Origin: Bifidobacterium catenulatum DSM 16992 = JCM 1194 = LMG 11043
Lineage (GTDB): Bacteria; Actinomycetota; Actinomycetes; Actinomycetales; Bifidobacteriaceae
Length of the DNA stretch: 64,000 nt
Direction of reading: 5' to 3'
Assembly (NCBI RefSeq): GCF_001025195.1
Contig: NZ_AP012325.1
Location: 992,001 to 1,056,000, forward strand
Below are positions 63,641 through 64,000 of the stretch, piece by piece. Positions within the stretch are counted from its first letter, which is position 1; each line of letters starts with the position of its first letter. The position numbers and the translations under genes are program-made. Under the pieces are notes generated by a model that did not search any database, had not been told where the DNA came from, and saw only the letters and a list, made by a program, of their open reading frames with translations.

Positions 63641-64000
63641 ATGCCGGCAGTACAAGATTCCATCGACGCCATCCGCATCGCCGCAGCCGCGGCTGACCGT
63701 ATGAAGGCCACTGACCTCGTAGCCTTCGACGTCACCGAACCATTGGCCATCACCGATGCGATGCTCATCGCCACCGCTTCGAACGAACGTCAGGTGCTGT
63801 CCGTCGCAGAAGAAATCGAAAAGGACCTGTATCTCAAAAGCGGAAAGCGCCAGCCGCGTTCCCGCGAAGGCCTGACCGAAGGCCAGTGGGTGCTGCTTGA
63901 TTACGGTGATTTCGTGATTCACGTCATGCATCAGGAATCCCGCGACTTCTACCGTCTTGAACGCCTGTGGAAGGATTGCCCAAGCATCGACCTGCAGCTC
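63641..64000 (+). CDS. rsfS: ribosomal silencing factor, 3' end cut by window
   Basis: 120 codons are present, nearly complete for RsfS. TDLVAFDVTEPLAITDAMLIATASNERQV (in parts), GLTEGQWVLLDYGDFVIHVM and ESRDFYRLERLWKD are diagnostic. It binds ribosomal protein L14 and blocks joining of the subunits when nutrients are low. The start is two bases after the glmU stop. Confidence 0.93.
   Translation, partial: MPAVQDSIDAIRIAAAAADRMKATDLVAFDVTEPLAITDAMLIATASNERQVLSVAEEIEKDLYLKSGKRQPRSREGLTEGQWVLLDYGDFVIHVMHQESRDFYRLERLWKDCPSIDLQL

Overview
The window is a piece of a high-GC actinobacterial chromosome, most likely a Bifidobacterium. The left 27 kb is a prophage of siphovirus type and the right 37 kb is a host housekeeping region. 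The host guess rests on the GuaB3-type IMP dehydrogenase, the eukaryotic-like NADP isocitrate dehydrogenase, the ThiE-ThiC fusion, the pyrB-I-C-F-K-D-E cluster and the overall protein character; it is recognition from sequence, not a database match.

Prophage (1 to about 26955, all genes on +). The left end lies outside the window, so integrase, repressor and replication genes are not seen. Positions 1-2865 carry small, tightly overlapping early or middle genes: an HNH protein, a DEDD exonuclease, a Lar-like zinc finger protein, tiny ORFs and a zinc-ribbon/HTH protein, closed by a strong terminator. A tRNA-like element with a CCA end (3111-3213) precedes a second HNH gene and the packaging genes (terS, terL). 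Then come portal, a MuF-type head protein with a C-terminal nuclease-like domain, a tRNA-Tyr gene, scaffold, major capsid, head-tail connectors, major tail protein, the G/GT tail chaperones with a -1 frameshift site, a 1348-residue tape measure with a lytic transglycosylase domain, distal tail and baseplate proteins, collagen-like fibre genes, holin and amidase endolysin. A terminator at 26918-26955 ends the phage transcript just upstream of metE.

Host region. metE and metF form a methionine pair. glnE follows, then the complete UMP pathway cluster pyrBICFKDE, which reads as one operon with overlapping or closely spaced genes. A LysR regulator, a thiE-thiC fusion under a TPP riboswitch, an ArsC-like reductase and a second short MetE-family protein lie on the minus strand. 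A maltose/galactoside acetyltransferase-type gene and an sdpR-sdpI pair behind a 20-bp palindrome follow.

Next are a HAD hydrolase, the NAD(P)HX repair enzyme, a lone MacB-type ATPase, two identical tRNA-Asn genes, an M23 peptidase, an acyl-CoA synthetase, a sugar-binding-like lipoprotein, icd, guaB3, a DnaQ-like exonuclease, a frameshifted cation:dicarboxylate/cystine symporter, glmU and the start of rsfS.

Decay marks are concentrated between functional genes: a coiled-coil remnant at 41172-41420, an ABC ATPase stub at 48809-49009 and the broken symporter at 60862-61958. The features most worth a second look are the MuF-nuclease fusion without a visible immunity gene, the anticodon-less tRNA-like element, and the orphan SdpR/SdpI and ABC modules.
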